Below, one piece after another: positions 62,524 to 64,000 of a stretch of 64,000 nt of DNA. The notes under the pieces are model-generated. The model did no database searches, was not told the DNA's origin, and worked only from the letters and a program-made list of their open reading frames with translations. Origin of the DNA: Arenibacter sp040216555 (GTDB lineage Bacteria > Bacteroidota > Bacteroidia > Flavobacteriales > Flavobacteriaceae); NCBI GenBank assembly GCA_040216555.1, contig JAVJOW010000012.1, positions 1 through 64,000 on the forward strand, given 5' to 3'. A program made the position numbers and the translations under genes. Numbering within the stretch: the stretch's first letter is position 1; each line of letters begins with the position of its first letter.

Positions 62524-63255
62524 ATGCAATTAATCAAACTTAGTGCCACGGACTCCACAAATGCCTATTTAAAGGATCTGATGTTCAACAATATTCTAGG
62601 GGATTTTACGGTGGTAATGGCCCATTCACAATTGAAAGGTCGTGGGCAAATGGGAACAAATTGGCTTTCTGATCCTGGTAAAAACCTGACTTTTAGTGTT
62701 TTAGTAAAATCTTTGGATAGTCCGGTCTCCGAGCAGTTTCTTTTGAATATTTATGTTTCACTGGCAATTTATGACACTTTAACCCAACTTAATGTACCTG
62801 ATTTAAAGATTAAATGGCCTAACGACATTATGTCAGGACATTCCAAAATTTGTGGAATTCTCATCGAAAATATTTTATCCGGACATCATATTCAGGCATC
62901 TATTATAGGAATCGGTTTAAATGTAAATCAATTAACCTTCAATAATCTGCCCAATGTGTCCTCATTAAAACTCCTTCTTGGAAAAACATTGGACCTGGAT
63001 GAACTTCTCATAAGTATTGTAGAAAACCTAAAAAAACTGCTAGGGAATCAAAGCAAAGGGGGTCATAATCGTCTTTTTGAGCTTTATGAGTCAAGACTTT
63101 TTAGAAAAGACAAGCCTTCCACCTTTAAAAATCAGGACGATGAGATGTTTATGGGATTTATAAAGGGTGTTTCCAGTACAGGAAAATTAAAGATTCTAAT
63201 GGAGGACAATATAATGAAGGAATTCAATCTAAAAGAGGTGCAGTTGCTGTATTGA
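62524..63255 (+). CDS. birA: Biotin--[acetyl-CoA-carboxylase] ligase
   Basis: A 243-residue single-domain ligase lacking the helix-turn-helix of E. coli BirA. DSTNAYL, GRGQMGTNWLSDPGKNLTFS, IKWPNDIM and IGIGLNVNQ are the biotin- and ATP-binding motifs. It attaches biotin to the carboxyl carrier protein. Confidence 0.94.
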   Translation: MQLIKLSATDSTNAYLKDLMFNNILGDFTVVMAHSQLKGRGQMGTNWLSDPGKNLTFSVLVKSLDSPVSEQFLLNIYVSLAIYDTLTQLNVPDLKIKWPNDIMSGHSKICGILIENILSGHHIQASIIGIGLNVNQLTFNNLPNVSSLKLLLGKTLDLDELLISIVENLKKLLGNQSKGGHNRLFELYESRLFRKDKPSTFKNQDDEMFMGFIKGVSSTGKLKILMEDNIMKEFNLKEVQLLY

Positions 63256-63283
63256 GCATTGTTCCCAAAATGAATTCTGAAAA

Positions 63284-63676
63284 TTATATTTTGGAAAGAT
63301 TCTCGGACAGTGTGCCTATAAAATTATTGATAGGCGATTTTATCATCATGGCCATCATTGCATTGAATTCCCCTTCAAAACTAAGGGTTACTTCACTCTC
63401 ATGCTCATTTATTGATGCAATATCTGCGGTCAGGGTAAAGGGTAATTTGTCACTTGCTGCCCCCAAAATTAATTGCGAATGAGGTGTTTCCTGTTTTTTT
63501 TGCAATACAATTTCAGGCATTCCTTTAAGTGCAAACAAAAATCTATTTTCTTTAATAAGCTCGAATTTACTAATGTTTTCGGGCATTAAAGTCTCAAAAT
63601 TCTTCACATCGTTCAGAAAATCAAAAACTTCCTTACTGCTTTTATTAACCTTTTTCTTGGGAGTTTCTAAGTACAT
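63284..63676 (-). CDS. SRPBCC-fold protein
   Basis: A 130-residue protein with the START/Bet v1-like layout: SSKEVFDFLNDVKNFETLMPENISKF at the N-terminal helix and strand, then beta strands, then a long C-terminal helix (FNAMMAMMIKSPINNFIGTL). It may bind a hydrophobic ligand. It lies three bases after pyrE, a conserved flavobacterial pair. Function unknown. Confidence 0.78.
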   Translation of the reverse strand: MYLETPKKKVNKSSKEVFDFLNDVKNFETLMPENISKFELIKENRFLFALKGMPEIVLQKKQETPHSQLILGAASDKLPFTLTADIASINEHESEVTLSFEGEFNAMMAMMIKSPINNFIGTLSENLSKI

Positions 63677-63679
63677 AAT

Positions 63680-64000
63680 TTAAGATTGCCAGGTAGAGGG
63701 GTTGCTTTTCCACTCTAGTAAAGTTTTTAATTGATTCTCTTTTATATAATTGGTATCCGAGGCTTGTTGAATTAAATAATCGTAATTGCTCAGGGTATGT
63801 AAATCCAAGCCGTATTTCTTAAAGTTTTCATTGGCTACATCAAATCCATATGTAAAAATGGCCAGCATTCCCTTTACATTTGCACCATTGCTTTTTAATG
63901 CATCCACAGCATTTAGGCTACTTTTTCCAGTACTGATTAGGTCTTCAATAACAACTACGCTCTGATTGGCCTCCAAACGTCCTTCTATTTGGTTTTGACG
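63680..64000 (-). CDS. pyrE: Orotate phosphoribosyltransferase, C-terminal part (N-terminus outside window)
   Basis: At least 106 residues are in the window, open at the right edge. The PRPP-binding loop is VVVIEDLISTGKSS, preceded by QNQIEGRL. ANVKGMLAIFTYGFDVA follows. It makes orotidine monophosphate in pyrimidine synthesis. The start codon is beyond base 64000. Confidence 0.9.
   Translation of the reverse strand, partial: RQNQIEGRLEANQSVVVIEDLISTGKSSLNAVDALKSNGANVKGMLAIFTYGFDVANENFKKYGLDLHTLSNYDYLIQQASDTNYIKENQLKTLLEWKSNPSTWQS

Noticed and set aside
1..64000. tRNA or rRNA genes
   Set aside because: No cloverleaf, CCA-type end or rRNA segment was recognised on either strand by reading. 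A covariance-model scan was not possible.

Overview
The window is chromosomal DNA of a Bacteroidota bacterium, almost certainly a marine member of the Flavobacteriaceae. The evidence is Bacteroidota-type promoters (TTTG, about 19 bases, TAnnTTTG), low to moderate GC, and families typical of this group: DUF6702, DUF1573, PmoA-like DUF6807, LytTR regulators, paired ECF sigma and anti-sigma genes, a kynurenine branch and acyl-CoA-binding protein. A genus such as Maribacter, Arenibacter or Zobellia is a guess. I saw no rRNA, tRNA, CRISPR array, prophage or complete insertion sequence.

Layout. 1-2400 (-) is the N-terminal 800 residues of a very large repeat-built secreted protein that runs off the left edge. 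2631-9184 holds peptidase E, two paralogous secreted carboxypeptidase-regulatory-like proteins, a DUF6702 protein and an M1 metallopeptidase, separated by unusual intergenic repeats with a 7-base period. 9480-14770 holds tatA, a PAP2 phosphatase, a 268-bp unit repeated three times in tandem, an O-methyltransferase, a GNAT enzyme, kynureninase and an MFS carrier. 14786-25144 holds a lipoprotein, a ClpP, kynurenine 3-monooxygenase, a coiled-coil protein with a dead zinc ribbon, Nif3, LpxK, a GAPDH gene overlapping a TPR hybrid kinase, and lipoyl synthase. 25548-27847 (-) carries two ECF sigma factors, an anti-sigma factor and a small Cys-rich membrane protein. 28045-37159 holds murB, an aminotransferase, a periplasmic aspartyl protease with PDZ, DUF1573, valS, a Gfo/Idh oxidoreductase and a CDP-alcohol phosphatidyltransferase.

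37241-46197 is the most coherent accessory system. It runs LacI-type regulator, DUF6807 lipoprotein, two Tat-exported Gfo/Idh oxidoreductases, a DUF1080 lipoprotein, an exported NagA-like deacetylase, an Nramp-fold transporter that has lost its metal ligands, and a glucosamine-6-phosphate deaminase. All are on one strand with short gaps, behind two identical-core operator-like palindromes. I read it as an inducible pathway that processes an amino-sugar-containing (possibly 3-keto) glycoside in the periplasm, imports the product through the repurposed Nramp-like carrier and deaminates it in the cytoplasm. The substrate is unknown.

46261-57447 is mixed: HopJ-like protein, a secreted orphan, a zinc-ribbon SDR with an altered catalytic Tyr, an outer-membrane barrel, a DoxX-like protein, a vanadium haloperoxidase/PAP2-type lipoprotein, a convergent LytTR regulator and hybrid kinase, and a sterol-desaturase-family protein. 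57587-62430 (-) is a lipid and membrane-quality run: rsfS, ftsH, LUD protein, cdsA, psd, acyl-CoA-binding protein. The right edge holds birA (+), an SRPBCC protein and a partial pyrE (both -).
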